DNA from: Diphasiastrum complanatum
Lineage: Eukaryota > Streptophyta > Lycopodiopsida > Lycopodiales > Lycopodiaceae
Length of the DNA: 64,000 nt
NCBI GenBank assembly: GCA_029204225.1
Contig: CM055092.1
Coordinates: 61,801,535 to 61,865,534, forward strand
Reading direction: 5' to 3'
Every line of letters begins with the position of its first letter. Position 1 is the stretch's first letter. This document shows positions 10,661 through 22,572 of this stretch, piece by piece. Below the pieces are notes generated by a model, which was not told where the DNA came from, made no database searches, and saw only the letters and a program-made list of their open reading frames with translations. Position numbers and translations under genes: made by a program.

Positions 10661-11598
10661 CGGGAAATTATGCTGATCAACATCAATTTGATGACTATCA
10701 TTATGAAGACAATTATACTGATCAACATCAATACGATGATGATCAATATGAAGATGATACTGATGAGAGTTCAAAATTGTTCATTACAGCATTAATGACA
10801 AGTGATGAAGCCAATGATACATGGTACATTGATAGTGGTGCATCCAAGCACATGACTTCAAGGAAAGAGTGGTTTTCAGAACTCAAGGAAACTGACAATG
10901 GTGATGAAGTTGGACAAGCTGATGGCAAATTGCTATCTGTTAAAGGAGTTGGCGTGGTACCAATGAAGTTAGCCAGCAGGAAGACAAAGCAGATAAACAA
11001 TGTGCAATATGTACCTGGCTTAGCTAACAATCTACTATCTGTTGGGACGATGGCTGATCAACAACTCAAGGTTGAGTTTGACAGTGACAAATGTCTTGTC
11101 AAAGACATCAAGAATCACTACAAAGTGATTGCTACAGGAGCTAGAGTCAACGGGAATCGACTCTACAAATTGAACGCGAGATCTTTTACTCAAGCTATGG
11201 TAAGCACTGTTGATAGTCGAAGTGATCCTTGGCATCAAAGGTTTGGTCATATCAGGTCTCAAAGCTTGAAAATTCTTAAAAGAGGTAATATAGTTGTTGG
11301 ATTGCCTGATATCTCTTTTGAAGGAAAAATTTGCGAGGGTTGCATTTTGGGAAAACAACATAGAGAGAGATTTCCCAAAGATGGAGCAAGAAGAGCCAAT
11401 GGCATTCTTGATCTTGTTAATAATGATCTATGTGGACCAATACAAACTAGGTCCATTAGTGGTTGTTACTATTTCATCACATTCATTGATGACTATAGTA
11501 GACATATCTGGATTTATTTCATAAGCAAGAAATCTGATGTTTTTGCCAAGTTTAGAGAGTTCAAGGCTCTAGTTGAAAAACAAACAGGTTGGCGGTGA
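10612..11598 (+). pseudogene. Copia A protease and N-terminal integrase
   Basis: After an acidic Asp/Tyr/His-rich linker, the aspartic protease motif WYIDSGASKHMT (D-S-G) is intact. The pre-integrase zinc finger follows (WHQRFGH ... CEGCILGK; His and Cys ligands present), then the integrase core start with the first Asp in NDLCGP and FITFIDDYSRHIWIYF. The frame breaks at VEKQTG. Sequence resumes as GGEYVSTEFINFC in another frame, so a short deletion has removed the residues that normally carry the second catalytic Asp (R-T/S-D-x-G-G-E-Y). The integrase is dead. Confidence 0.85.
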
Positions 11599-12430
11599 GT
11601 ATGTTTCAACAGAGTTTATAAACTTTTGCAAGGATTAGGGGATCAAGAGACAAACCACTACACCCTATTCACCACAACAGAACGGAGTTGCAGAACGAAA
11701 AAACAGATCCATTGTGGAGATGGCTAGGGCAATGCTTAAGAGCAAAGGTTTGCCAAATACCTTTTTGGAAAAAGCATGCAACACAACTACTCATATCTTG
11801 AATCGGTGTCCTACGAAATCCGTGGAGGGTAACACACCTTACAAAGCTTTTATTGGAAAGAAACATAATGTTTCTCATTTACGAGTATTTGGTTGTGATG
11901 CTTACGCTCATGTACCTGATGAAAAACGAAAGAAACTAGATGCAAAAGCTGTTAAGTGTATTTTCCTTGGATATGATGAAAGAGCCAAGGCATACAGGAT
12001 GTATGACACAGATGCACAAAAGATCTTGATTTCCAGAGATGCTACTTTTGATGAGATGGGTCAAAATGACGAAATAAAATTGACAGTTGATCCCTTTGAT
12101 GATAAAGCTAAAGTGCAAGTGAAGGAAGAAGTTGGTGTCAATATGGAAGAGCCAACAGAAAAAGACAGGGTCAAATATGAGATTCTTAGGAGAGTGCCTA
12201 AGTGGTACTTGTCAGTAACAAGTGATGCTAATAAGGGAGATACTCCCGAATCAAGTGAGCAGGGAGAGCTTAGAAGATCAAGTAGAAATCAAAAACCTCC
12301 TGCAAGATTAGAGATGAATCTAGCCCTAATGGGTTCTGTGCTCTCAAGGACCAAAAACTTTTGATAAAGCAAAGGAGCACAAGGAGTGGCGTGAAGCTAT
12401 GGAAACAGAAATGGAAGTTCATAGCATTCT
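11599..12430 (+). pseudogene. Copia A C-terminal integrase and RT start, cut off
   Basis: The frame continues with a TAG at about 11637, then YSPQQNGVAERKN and the catalytic Glu of DDE, and the integrase C-terminal domain (FLGYDERAKAYRMYDTDAQK). At 12345-12370 it shifts frame again. The beginning of the RT domain is visible as HKEWREAMETEMEVHSIL, after which homology stops near 12425. The RT palm with Y-V-D-D, RNase H and the 3' LTR are all missing. Confidence 0.8.
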
Positions 12431-12606
12431 TGAGTGCATTGTTTTCAGCACTAGTGTGTTGCACATAATGAAGCAATTGTTGATTTGCACTTTGCAATTG
12501 TTGATTAGCAAACTATAATTGTTGATTAAGACAAGATATGCTATGCATTCCAATATCACGCAACCTTTGACAATATCCAAGTAATCCGCTATTTCCTTCA
12601 CATACA
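12431..12606. other. Filler between two broken Copia elements
   Basis: Neither flanking element explains these 176 bases. The phrase CAATTGTTGATT occurs three times at 20-30 bp intervals (12474-12530). It may be residual host DNA or filler from the deletion that removed the end of Copia A and most of the Copia B 3' LTR. Confidence 0.4.
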
Positions 12607-12665
12607 TAAATATGCCAAATATGGAAATATTGCAAAATGTGATGAAACTAGTTGAATCTTTCACA
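12607..12665 (-). repeat. Copia B 3' LTR, truncated to 59 bp
   Basis: It is nearly identical to 17788-17846, the first bases of the intact LTR at the other end. On the minus strand it starts TGTGAAAGATTC immediately after the polypurine tract and ends abruptly at 12607. More than 90 percent of this LTR is deleted. Confidence 0.85.
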
Positions 12666-15069
12666 CTCCCTCTTCAACTAGTTTTAGCATAGACTTTGAT
12701 AATACTCCAAGTGAAGTCCTATGCTTCATGAACAAGTCTTTTTCCAATGCTTTGGTGAAGATATCAGCTACACATTCCCTTGAAGACACATGTTGAAGCT
12801 CCACCTCCTTTGCAATGACTCGCTCCCTCACAAAATGATATCGTATCTCAATATGCTTGTTCCTAGCATGAAAGATAGGATTGGATGCCATTCTTTGGGC
12901 TGATTGATTGTCACAAAAGATGATTGGGCTCTCTGAAAAATCCAGCAAGTGAATATCCTTGATCATTCTTTTGATCCATACCATCTCCTTTGTGCAATGT
13001 GTACGAGCTTTGTACTCGGCCTCACTAGATGACAATGAGATAGTGGCTTGTTTCTTTGACATCCATGATATAGCTCCATCACCTATGAAAATAAAATAAG
13101 CACTAATGGATTTCCTATCCATTACATCTCTAGCATAGTCCGAATCTAAAAATCCAAAAAGATTAGGTGATAATCCCTCATACAATATGCCAAAATCTCG
13201 AGTTCCAATGATGTACCTCAAAACTCGCTTTCCTAGCTTCCAATGCTCCTCACTAGGATCTTACATGAATTGACTCAATCTTCCAACACAATAGCTTAGA
13301 TCAGATCTAGTAATGGTTAGATAGATGAGTGAACCAACTAGCTTTCTATAGAGAGTAATGTCCTCGAAGGATCTTTCATTACCTCTTATAGTTAGCTTTA
13401 CATGAGACTCCATAGGTGTATCAATAGCTTTTGCATCTACCATATGAAATCTTTCTAGAATAGAATTAGCATACTTCTCTTGACAAATGAAAGTAGATTG
13501 AGAAGATCTAATGACTTCTATTCCTAAAATGTAATGCAAATTACCAAGATCATGCACCTCAAACTCCTTCTTAAGAGCATTCTTGATATCCTCCACATCT
13601 TGATTGTCTCCACCACTCAAGATGATATCATCCACATAGATTAGCAAGATGGTAACATCATTTCCAGCAAACCTATAATAAAGTGAATGATCATACTCAC
13701 TCATAACAAAGCCTTGAGAGAGTAAAAAAGTGTTAAGCTTAGCATACCAACTCCTTGGTGCTTGCTTAAGGCCATACAAACTCTTTTGTAGAAGACACAC
13801 ATAATTTGGCTTTGTTGATGAAATGTAGCTCTCGGGTTGCTCCATGTATACTTCCTCCTCAAGATCACCATTCAAGAATGCATTTGAAATGTCCATTTGC
13901 CATAGATCCCATCCATAAAGTGTAGCAAGTGAAATGATGACTCGAATATTTACCATCTTTGCCACGGGTACAAAGGTCTCATCATAGTCAATTCCTTGTT
14001 GTTGAGCATATCCTTTTGCCACTAACCTTGCCTTGTACTTGTTGATAGATCCATCTTGGTTTGTCTTCACCTTGAAGATCCTTTTGCATCCAATAGCTTT
14101 CTTGTCCTTAGGCAACTCCACCAATCTCCATGTTCCATTCTTCATAAGAGCTTGATACTCGAGATCCATTGCTTGGATCCACTCCTCTTCTTTCCTTGCT
14201 TGATCTACACTTGTAGGCTCATCCAAAGAGGTTAGGAAAGCAACATAATTTCCAGAAACTACTTGCTTACCCTTTTGATCATATGTGAGCCTTGAAGGTA
14301 CTTGTCTTTCTCTTAATGTTCTCCTTGGCTTTTGACTTGATGAAGGTCCATCATCACTACCATCCAAAGTAGGATCCTTCTCATCAACATCAAGAATGTT
14401 AGATCCATCTACTTTACCATCAATCATGCTTGAAGACACCTTTGGAATGTTTCCCTCATAAAAAATGACATCTCTACCAACAATCACTTTGTTAGTAGAA
14501 GGAATGTAAACCTTGTAGGCTTTACTCACCTCACTATATCCAACAAAAATACCCCTTCTTGAAGATGGATCATCCTTGGTCCTATCATCAAGAGTAATGT
14601 TGACATAGCATGTGCTTCGAAAGGTTCTTAGAAAGTTGACACTCGGCCTCCTCTTGAATAGCATCTCAAAAGGTGTCCTTCCATCCAAAATAGCACTCGA
14701 CCACCTATTGCACAAGAAATTGGCACACAACAAAGCTTGATCCCAAAATGGTTTGTCAAGATTAGCACTTAACCTCATAACTTTAGCACTTTCACATAAA
14801 GTCCTATTCTTCCTTTCAGCCACTCCATTTTGTTGTGGGGTCCTTGATGTTGTATACTCTCTCTTGATCCCATGCTCATCACAAAAGGCCTTGAACTTGT
14901 TAGATATGTACTCACCACCATTGTCACCTCTCAAGCACTTGATCTTTGTGGAAAATTGGTTCTCCCTTGCATTCTTGAACTTGACAAAGACATCATACAC
15001 TTCATCCTTGCTCTTTAGTAGATAGATCCAACAAAATCTACTAAAATCATCAATGAATGTTACATACAT
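12661..15069 (-). pseudogene. Copia B integrase, reverse transcriptase and RNase H
   Basis: The minus-strand frame is open from 15069 to 13261 and, after a single TAA (13261-13263), continues in the same frame to 12661. Order: integrase core (MYVTFIDDFSRFCWIY; second Asp in CLRGDNGGEYIS; catalytic Glu in PQQNGVAERKN); C-terminal domain (GIFVGYSEVSKAYKVY); linker; RT fingers and palm (WDLWQMDISNAFLNGDLEEE, YGLKQAPRSWY, catalytic YVDDIILS); RNase H (GFLDSDYARDVMDRKS; LSSSEAEYKA; FCDNQSAQRMASNPIFHARN). All key RT motifs are intact. The upstream part has two further stops and a 1-base frameshift before MYVTF. The relic sits between Copia A and family B repeat DNA. Confidence 0.93.
12666..12677 (-). 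other. Polypurine tract (Copia B)
   Basis: On the minus strand GAAGAGGGAG directly precedes the LTR start TGTGAAAG; this is the usual plus-strand primer site. Confidence 0.8.
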
Positions 15070-16610
15070 CTTAGCTCCACTATTGCTAATTGTAGTAAAT
15101 CCGAATGTACAAGTTGAAAAGGCTTTGTAGATCTAGAAATAGATCTAGTATAAGGTAGTCAATGTGACTTAGACAAAGCACAAGACTCACAAACATGCTT
15201 GTCATTACTTAAGGAACTTGGAAGACCAACCACAACCTTCTTACTTGCCATTACCTCCAATGACTTGAAGTTAAAGTGTCCCATCCTTTTGTGCCAAACC
15301 TCTTGAATAGAAATTTACTCCCTTGCAACACATCCAACTTGGTTAGCAATAACACAAGCATCAAGTTTGAACAAATTCCCTTGCCTTTTACCTTTTCCAA
15401 TCAAGACATCCTTCCTTTTGATCAAACAAGCATCTCCATCAAACTCCACCTTGAGGCCCTTACTTAGCATTTGACTCACACTAAGCAAATTCTTGGTAAT
15501 AGATGGAATAAACAAGACATCCTCCAAATGAACATTCCTATTTGTAGAGATAGAAATAGGAATTGTGCCAATCCCTTTGATTGCACACTCACCATCATTG
15601 GCTGTATAGATCACCCTCTTGCCATCTCCATATGCCAACAAAGAAGTGAAGTACTCTTTGTGAAAGGTCATGTGTGAACTTGCTCCACTATCAATCCACC
15701 AAGGATCTAGATCTCCATCATTAGCAAGCATACATGAAGACATCACAAAAGCATCATCATTTGCATCTTGCACATCCAAACCATCCTCATCAAGAGTAAA
15801 ATTACCTTGCTTGTCTCCTTGATCTCTCTTCTTCTTGTAGCACTCACTTGCAAAGTGTCCTTTGATGCCACAATAGAAGCACTTGAGCTTTGATCTATCC
15901 TTCTTTTTGCCACTTGAAGAAGCATCCACTTGATCTTGCCCTTTAGACCACTTGCTTTTGGTTTTGCCCTTGAGTTTTCCCTTTGTGAACATAGCATCCT
16001 CTTGAAGTGTCGATGTAGATCCACCTCTTGCTTGAAGCCTATATTCCTCATTGATCAAGATCTCTTGAAGATCCATCAAACTTGGCAAAGTCTTTTGAAT
16101 AGCAATACTTTGAACAATGTTAGCATGAGCATCCAACAAGCCATTAAGAATCACTTGAATAAGCTCTCCTTCCTTAATGCTTTCATCTATGCAAGCTAAC
16201 TCATCATTCAATGCTTTCATTCTCAAAACAAAAGTACTTGGACTTTCTTCATTCTTTTGCAAACAAGAAAAGATTTGCCTTCTTAGAGTCAACACTCTAG
16301 AAGTAGACTTGGATTCATAAAGCATCTTCAATGAATTCCAAGCTTCCAAAGATGATGTGCACTTACCAACTTCCTTGAGAAGTTCATTGGTAACATTCAT
16401 CTTTATCATGTGTAGAGCCTTCTTGGCCCTCTTGTCATACCTCAATTAATCTTGTTGTGTTGCTGGTCTCTCCTCCAAACCTACAACAATATCCAAAACA
16501 TCATTCATCTCAAGAAGTGACTCCATCCTCACTTTTCACAATGAATAGTTACTTGAGGTAAGCCTATCATTGGCTTCCAACATGACTCCAATTGAGGTTG
16601 CCATGTAGCA
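15070..16610 (-). pseudogene. Copia B Gag, protease and pre-integrase finger
   Basis: The true start is an ATG near 16602 (minus), opening MATSIGVMLEANDRLTSSNY. The next Trp is TGA instead of TGG, and a TAA follows near 16445. From 16445 to 15315 the frame is open: UBN2 core (ALHMIKMNVTNELLKEVGKC), zinc knuckle CFYCGIKGHFASEC (all four ligands), protease WWIDSGASSHMT. A TAA follows at 15315, then the pre-integrase finger WHKRMGHFNF ... CESCALSK, a TGA, and a 1-base deletion just before the integrase frame. At least four lesions separate it from function. Confidence 0.9.
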
Positions 16611-17192
16611 ATGACCTGATCTTCTCTTCCAACCTGCTTCAATGCACAAAGCACTCCTTTGAACAACAACAATTGCTTTCAAAAGAAATCACCAAGATTT
16701 GAAACTATCTCACAAATTCTTTTCTAGCACTTATCCAAGCAAATCAACACATAGAATCATGGAATCTTGATCAACCTATGATCTATCCTCAATCTAATGA
16801 CTTTTGCCACTTCCTAAGATTGAAACACACTCAAATGAAGTCCAGCAACCTCACTATCTAGAGATTGAATCAAAATTAGGGTTTTGACAAAATCACAAAG
16901 AATTGACTATTCCAAATCTACATGCAAATGCTGAAAATTTGATATGCAATCTATAAGCCACCACTTAGGCTGAACCAATGATTCAAAAATTGGCCAAATC
17001 CAATATGTGAATTCAAAAATTGGAATTGAACAAGTATATTGACCTATTTAGTGTTTTGATCTACAAAAGATCCAATCTACAAAAGCAAAAAATCCGATTT
17101 TGGTGTAGAATCCTCTCTAGCATGCTCTAGACTTGATATCTTCACCAAATCATTGATAGATCTGATTTTCTCCTTCATAACCTGAAACACAA
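16611..17192 (-). other. Copia B untranslated leader
   Basis: About 580 bases between Gag and the primer site (minus strand). No ORF of note. Confidence 0.6.
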
Positions 17193-17204
17193 GCTCTGAT
17201 ATCA
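17193..17204 (-). other. Primer binding site (Copia B), one mismatch
   Basis: On the minus strand it reads TGATATCAGAGC, differing from the usual TGGTATCAGAGC by one G-to-A change. It abuts the LTR end ...TCTGAACA. Confidence 0.85.
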
Positions 17205-17846
17205 TGTTCAGATCCTTAAGATCCAATCTACTTGAATGATCTTTGGTTAGAAAGAGAAATACACTACCAATCTCACCAATGTAGAAAAATCAGCATCTAC
17301 ACACAATTTGAGATGCAAACACTAATAGAACTTGATCAAACTTGAATGAAATGATTATGTACTGTTGCTGTCCGTACAAAACTAGCAAGCTACTGTATTT
17401 CACACGTGTGGATCCAAAAATAGCAAATATAGATCATTCTACACATAGAATTGCAAGCAATCACCAAGATAGTGCACCAATGGATAGTAGAACCCAAGAG
17501 AACCATGTATAAGCATGAAATGAGATAGAGAAGAGAGAAGATGACTCTCTCCACGAGTTACATCCTTTTATAGCAGGTCCAAACCCTATTTGGCCACTTG
17601 GCTTTCCCACCAAAATGCTAACCCTACCAATTTTGGGTCTAGATTCAATGTACCCAACTTATTCAAATTGAATCTACTCAAACTCGCATTCTATCTTTCC
17701 CACACTTTCAAAAAGTGTTTATTCAAATGAAATTTAGACTAATGAACTTTGAAAAGTCAACCTCTAAGTTTAAAACAAGTTTTGGCCTCAATATGCCAAA
17801 TATGGAAATATTGCAAAATGTGATGAAACTAGTTGAATCTTTCACA
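17205..17846 (-). repeat. Copia B 5' LTR, 642 bp
   Basis: On the minus strand it runs from TGTGAAAGATTC (17846) to ...GATCTGAACA (17205). A TATA box GCTATAAAAGGATG (rc of 17561-17574) is followed by a CTCTTCTC-rich stretch, a normal U3-R arrangement. The first 59 bases recur at 12607-12665. Beyond 17846 family B repeat sequence resumes, so the element inserted into a family B copy. Confidence 0.88.
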
Positions 17847-18117
17847 TGCACATGGTCATGCAAGGTCCTAACTCCCCTATACATAGATCCATCTAGAATA
17901 GAGTCTATATGCATGGATCCTCTATTCATAGAATTGCTATTGATAACTCTACACATGCATACACTGTCCCAAACCTTGTACTAACTCCATTTAGTGTGTT
18001 ATGGGCCTCACAAGGATATTAGTTACTCTAGGGTCACGTCCAATATGATGTGGTATATCTAACAGCTTGTTTCACTGGAGTACTATATATCCAAGACTAG
18101 GAGTATACTGAATCCTA
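17847..18117 (-). repeat. LTR-like repeat, family B copy 2
   Basis: It matches 1489-1766 with scattered differences. Copia B replaces the part that, in copy 1, leads to the TATA box, which shows that Copia B inserted here. Unlike copy 1, the GA tract lies on the other side of the repeat. Confidence 0.65.
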
Positions 18118-18135
18118 CATGTACTGGTCATGGAC

Positions 18136-18137
<2 letters not shown>

Positions 18138-18230
<93 letters not shown>
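18138..18230. repeat. (GA)n microsatellite, about 46 units
   Basis: Pure GA run about 20 bases beyond family B copy 2. Ser-Leu ORFs across it are artefacts of the repeat. Confidence 0.97.
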
Positions 18231-18233
<3 letters not shown>

Positions 18234-20428
18234 CCATGTTTCGATATGTTTTTCTTGGCACTCCACATCTGTGTAGTTTCTCGCTCGTGGTGTGTACATT
18301 TGGTTTATTGCATCTTTGCAACAATAAAGATTACGAGATAATTTCTGACGTAATGCGTTCTACTTGCATCTGAGAATGGATGTGTGAATGAACTCATAGC
18401 TTACTGCACTGTTGATTGATGAAGAGACTGTCTGTCGCATCAGTAGTTGTTGTATGAAGTGGTTGAAAGGTTGGTAGGGAAACAATTTTTTTTTTCAAAT
18501 GCTTTTGTAGGTGCACCTTCAAGAAGGCTATAAAAATCAGTGCTCTTCTTCTAGCATTGGAGGCATGCTTCCGGCTCTGTAGGAAATGTGCTCTGTCAGT
18601 GCATTTCATGTGCACTATGACAAGGCATTAGCAGTAGCATTTCCTAGAGGTAGGCTTTGGCACATTGGTTTCCTTGGAGGTGATCGTTTTGATGCTCTAT
18701 TGCATGGTTGGGAGCAATAATAAGTTTGAGCCTGTAGCCGTCAACTGGGATACGCTTGTGAATATCTGTTGTGAATGGACATAATTAGAATGAAGGTTTT
18801 TCTAAAGTGCTAAAGGTTTTTGTCAATTTTTTGTTTGATATAGCAAATTGTTTGTTTGATTGATATAGAAATTGTTTGTTTGATATAGCAACTTTTTATC
18901 ATTACATATTAAGAAGATAGAAGACAAAAAAAGTTATTTTTGTAACATGATATGTGACTCTTCTAGGTTCATCATTTATTTGGATATTTAAAATTGACAT
19001 GTATAAGTTGAGACTAGGAATAGTCTCAATTTATTTGAAATTGTCTTTGGTTCTAAAATGAGAAGGATGTCCTTCACATGAATCATGTGAGTTCCTTTTG
19101 GAGTGAGAGGGTCCTCACATGAATCATGTGAGTTCCTCCAAACTTAGAGCCATATCAACCTTTGACTTTGGGATTTTTAATTATTTTATGCTAACCTATG
19201 TCCCAAGTCTTTTCTACAACTTCTACTAAACATATAAGTATGCTCATTGGGTTGGGCCTATACGTGCAGGATGCCAATGCCCTTGCATTCAAAAAATAGG
19301 CTCTGATAATCTTCAGCAGCCCTGAAGGCACTATAGTGCCCTAGGTGTAAACCTCATGTTTTGTCCCAGAGCTTGTCCTAGATCCTCTCTAGCCGATAAT
19401 AGGTGTGCGAGGTAGCGCAATGGAAAAACAAGCTCGTTTTTCATTTGGCATGAGCACATATCAAGTCAAAGACATTCTACAACTTATACCCAATGATTTA
19501 TGAAGATTAGCTCAGACCCAATAAACAGAGTTGTGAGAGCTTAGGTTAAGTCTAGAATTGGATGAAGAGGGGTGACAAAATCTTAATAACAATATGAATA
19601 AACATTGTTTGTAGATGAATATCAATTGTTTTTATGTACCTACTAAAAAAATTGCAGGTTCCATAACAATGTGTTTTATGTAGAGGAAAGTTAGTCTGCA
19701 CATTTTTATTTTCATTATGCATTGCATGCTAAATACTTCACATAAACAAGTGCTATAAGTTAAAAACGAGTTTATACAACTCATGCTTATGCTAAAGAAC
19801 AGTGCATCATCAAAACATGCCTCTCCACATTTACAGTTTGATGGTGGACTCATAGTTGTCCATTCCCCTTTCATATCTATTGAAATTATATTGTTGGAAA
19901 GCTCGAGTGGAAGTCATGTTGTCACATCCAAAAACAAAAAGTAAATTTTTAAAAAAAAATTATATTTTATTTTAATATGTTGCATGTAACCACAAATACT
20001 CCGTGCCACATAACATGATAGAATTGGATTCATTCAAAATACAGCCCACATTTTATTGAAAATTAATATAGTCAAATATATAAAGGAAAAGCAATATGCA
20101 AGTCTTTATTTTAACCATGTGCATGAATATTTCACACAAACATTTAGTACAATCTAGAAGCACAATCTATACAAGTCACGCTCATGCGAATAAATAAACA
20201 CCAACACATGTCAAAAGCTAATGTGATTGAAAGAAGTCACACCTATTAATGCAATTAGCTTTGATAATGCTTTTCCTTTATATTGACATCTTAAAGATAA
20301 CTTAGTCAACTTAAAACATTGCTTGTATTTCACTCATTGTTGCACATTAAATTGTGACAGCTTGGGCCTAATGAATTTCCCGAGTCAGTAAACCCCTCAC
20401 TTTGGGATGTTGCTTGAGCAAGGTAGTA
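18231..20428. other. Long interval without a supported gene
   Basis: AT-rich non-coding DNA. Small structures: TTGTTTGATATAGCAA repeated three times at 18829-18895; a duplicated 25-base phrase TCACATGAATCATGTGAGTTCC near 19076 and 19113, whose core is nearly self-complementary. No ORF has protein-like composition. Confidence 0.5.
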
Positions 20429-20512
20429 CACCCACAAACACTTTGCACAAAGCATCACTCACAAATACTTGCACAAAGCATCACCCACAAACACTTGCGC
20501 AAAGCATTATGT
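20429..20512. repeat. Minisatellite, ~27-bp unit, three copies
   Basis: CACCCACAAACACTTGCACAAAGCAT-type units run head to tail; a partial copy (GCGCAAAGCATTATG) recurs at about 20609. Confidence 0.8.
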
Positions 20513-20933
20513 GTCTTGTTTTTCAAGGGGGGCTGCACCTGGAACCAAGAAACGTTGGATGCCAAGCTAACCAAATGGGCCAATCCTTGGCCAATCCTTG
20601 AATGATGCGCAAAGCATTATGGCCCCAGTAAAGTTTTACAATGTCAAGGACTCGAGCTAGGCCAGAACCCACAAGTATAAAGGCTTAGGGTGCATGCTTA
20701 TATCATACGTAATGGATACTTGGTGACTATTCTGCCCAGTTTTTTAACAGCTTAAAAAGCAGAATTGTCATTTGTTTTTTTCAAAAAAAAATTGGTTCGC
20801 ATTCCAACCTGCCTGTGTGTCAGGCGTCTGATTGCCACGTGACGATTTTTGACCGGTCAAAAAAAGTAAAAGTGATGATTATGCTTCATAAAGGACACGT
20901 GAAGAAAGTATCCATATTACGCAATGGAGTCGT

Positions 20934-21032
20934 GGGCACAGGCCATTTTGCCCGATAATGATTTTTAAATTTTTTTGGGCGAGGCCTTTCAAATTTTTTA
21001 AAAAGCCGATCCGGGCAAAATGGCCTGTGCTC
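20934..21032. repeat. Inverted repeat, 21-base arms, 57-base loop
   Basis: GGGCACAGGCCATTTTGCCCG (20934-20954) pairs with 21012-21032 with one mismatch. The loop is AT-rich around GGGCGAGGCC. It lies about 1.2 kb upstream of the carrier start codon. It could be a hairpin or the relic of a fold-back element; no target duplication was identified. Confidence 0.75.
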
Positions 21033-21077
21033 GGGTCCTTCCATAAGTACTAAAGTCCCTTTGCTTTACTTAGATAA

Positions 21078-21147
21078 GTTTATTGTTTTTCAAGGGCTTG
21101 AGATCAGTTTATTGTTTTTCAAAGGCATTTTATTGTTTTTCAAAGGC
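21078..21147. repeat. Short tandem repeat, TTTATTGTTTTTCAAAGGC, three copies
   Basis: Three copies, spaced about 35 and 22 bases, upstream of the carrier gene. Confidence 0.75.
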
Positions 21148-21470
21148 ATGACATTGACATTGAGCAACTCTTCATGAAGGTCACAGTGTTGACAGGAGTC
21201 AATTTCTGATATCATGTTACAGAATCTGGTTTGGGGACACGTCGGATTGTTCTTTGATTGAGAGGAAGATATTTTTATCTCTCGAAAGGACGAAATTCGA
21301 ACAGCAATGGACAGAGTCACAGTCTCTCAGCTCTCCATCAGCACACGTCCATGCGCGTCAGAATCTCTTGAAAAGTGAACGAGATGGGAAGTCTGGAATG
21401 CGTTCGTTAAAGTGAAGGAAAGAGAGTGTGAAAGTAAAGCAAGTATCTGGAATGGAGATGGTGTTTCGAA

Positions 21471-21625
21471 GGAAACCATAGAAGAGATGGTTGCATACAG
21501 TGAGGATGACTATAAGTGAGGATGAAAGCATAGAAGAGATGGTTGAATAGAGTGAGGGTAATTATAAGTGAGAATGATAGCATAGAAGAGTTGCTTAGAA
21601 TGCAGATGATAGGTGAGGATGAAAA
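21471..21625. repeat. ~60-bp tandem repeat, about 2.5 copies
   Basis: Units contain AGCATAGAAGAGATGGTTG followed by GAGTGAGGATGACTATAAGTG. It lies some 600-740 bases upstream of the carrier start codon. Confidence 0.75.
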
Positions 21626-22210
21626 CAAAAAATCCAGTGTTGTATTCAAGCGGGCTGCGGGAAAGTTTTTGTTTTGCTCAAAACGCATTCAAGCATCGTC
21701 ATTGGGAAGAATGTGTGCGTAAATGCCAAAGAGAGCCAGGCAAACGGAATTTTTTTCTGTAGTTTTAAAGTTTCGTACTGCGTTTTATGCTGCATGTGTT
21801 TCTGGGAATTGGAGCACGAAAGATTAAGCTTTAAGTCCTTAGTACTATGAGATGCTTGCAGGAAGAGTTCTTGGCTGGAGACATAATTCTATTGTAATTC
21901 TATTCGAGCTCTGTTTGGCAAGAGGAACAGAATAATAATTCGAAATATAGCTCATCACCAGAATGCCATAGATAATTCCAGAGAGATACAGAGTGATTTG
22001 TACTCCTCTAACAAACAAAGCAAACAATCGATAAGTTGTTCCTCAATGTGCAGGTCGAAATGCTTAGGTACCGATGCAAGCAAATTGCCAAATTAGATCC
22101 ATTATAAGTAATAAGCCAGCAAGTGAGTGTTGCCGTCGTTTCTCAGTGTGCAATCCCAAAGTGCACATGTCCGAGGAAACAAAGTGGTTGAAAACTTAAT
22201 CTTTCCAGCA
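21626..22210 (+). other. Presumed promoter and 5' UTR of the carrier gene
   Basis: There is no coding sequence between the minisatellite and ATG 22211. I could not pick a confident TATA box or transcription start. The position next to the start codon is the only reason for the call. Confidence 0.3.
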
Positions 22211-22348
22211 ATGAGTACAATTTGGACACCGAGACTTGTCTATTTGACTTCCATCATCTGTGGCTATGGATTTTTAGTCCAATTTGCTCCAATTATGCCT
22301 TATTATGTGCCATACTTGGTCCAGGTGAAGCACCTTGGGATCCAGCAG
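22211..22348 (+). CDS. SLC19-like transporter, exon 1
   Basis: SLC19 proteins (Pfam folate carrier family) are 12-helix facilitators moving reduced folates or thiamine across membranes. This 46-codon exon starts at ATG 22211 (MSTIWTPRLVYL) and holds one hydrophobic helix TSIICGYGFLVQFAPIMPYY, then VPYLVQVKHLGIQQ. The Y-G-F ... P ... P-Y-L pattern matches the first transmembrane segment and following loop of SLC19 carriers. It ends in phase 0 at CAG with donor GTTTGT. Joined to exon 2, the text reads on through GIQQ-VTTQVLPVVSYS, matching the family's Q-V-T-x-x-x-x-P-V-x-S-Y-S. The start was chosen as the only ATG close upstream of the helix. The transported substrate cannot be told. Confidence 0.7.
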
Positions 22349-22572
22349 GTTTGTTTTACGTTTGCCATTAAACTTTACTTCTCTTCTAGTTCGCCAAATT
22401 TAAAGTCTGCTTTTTTTTTACATTCTCATGTGCACAGATTGGTCATTCGATCTCATATACAAGTAATATGACTAGATTAAAAGGTATGTGCTGCATCTCA
22501 TATAGTCGCCAAATGCCTGTAGACGGTGATAGACCACGAAGCTTACGTCTCTGCTGCATCTTCTATATGCAG
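22349..22572 (+). other. Carrier intron 1
   Basis: A 224-base GT-AG intron: donor CAG|GTTTGT, acceptor TTCTATATGCAG|G. Removing it keeps the reading frame (phase 0) and rebuilds a conserved SLC19 motif across the junction. Confidence 0.7.
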
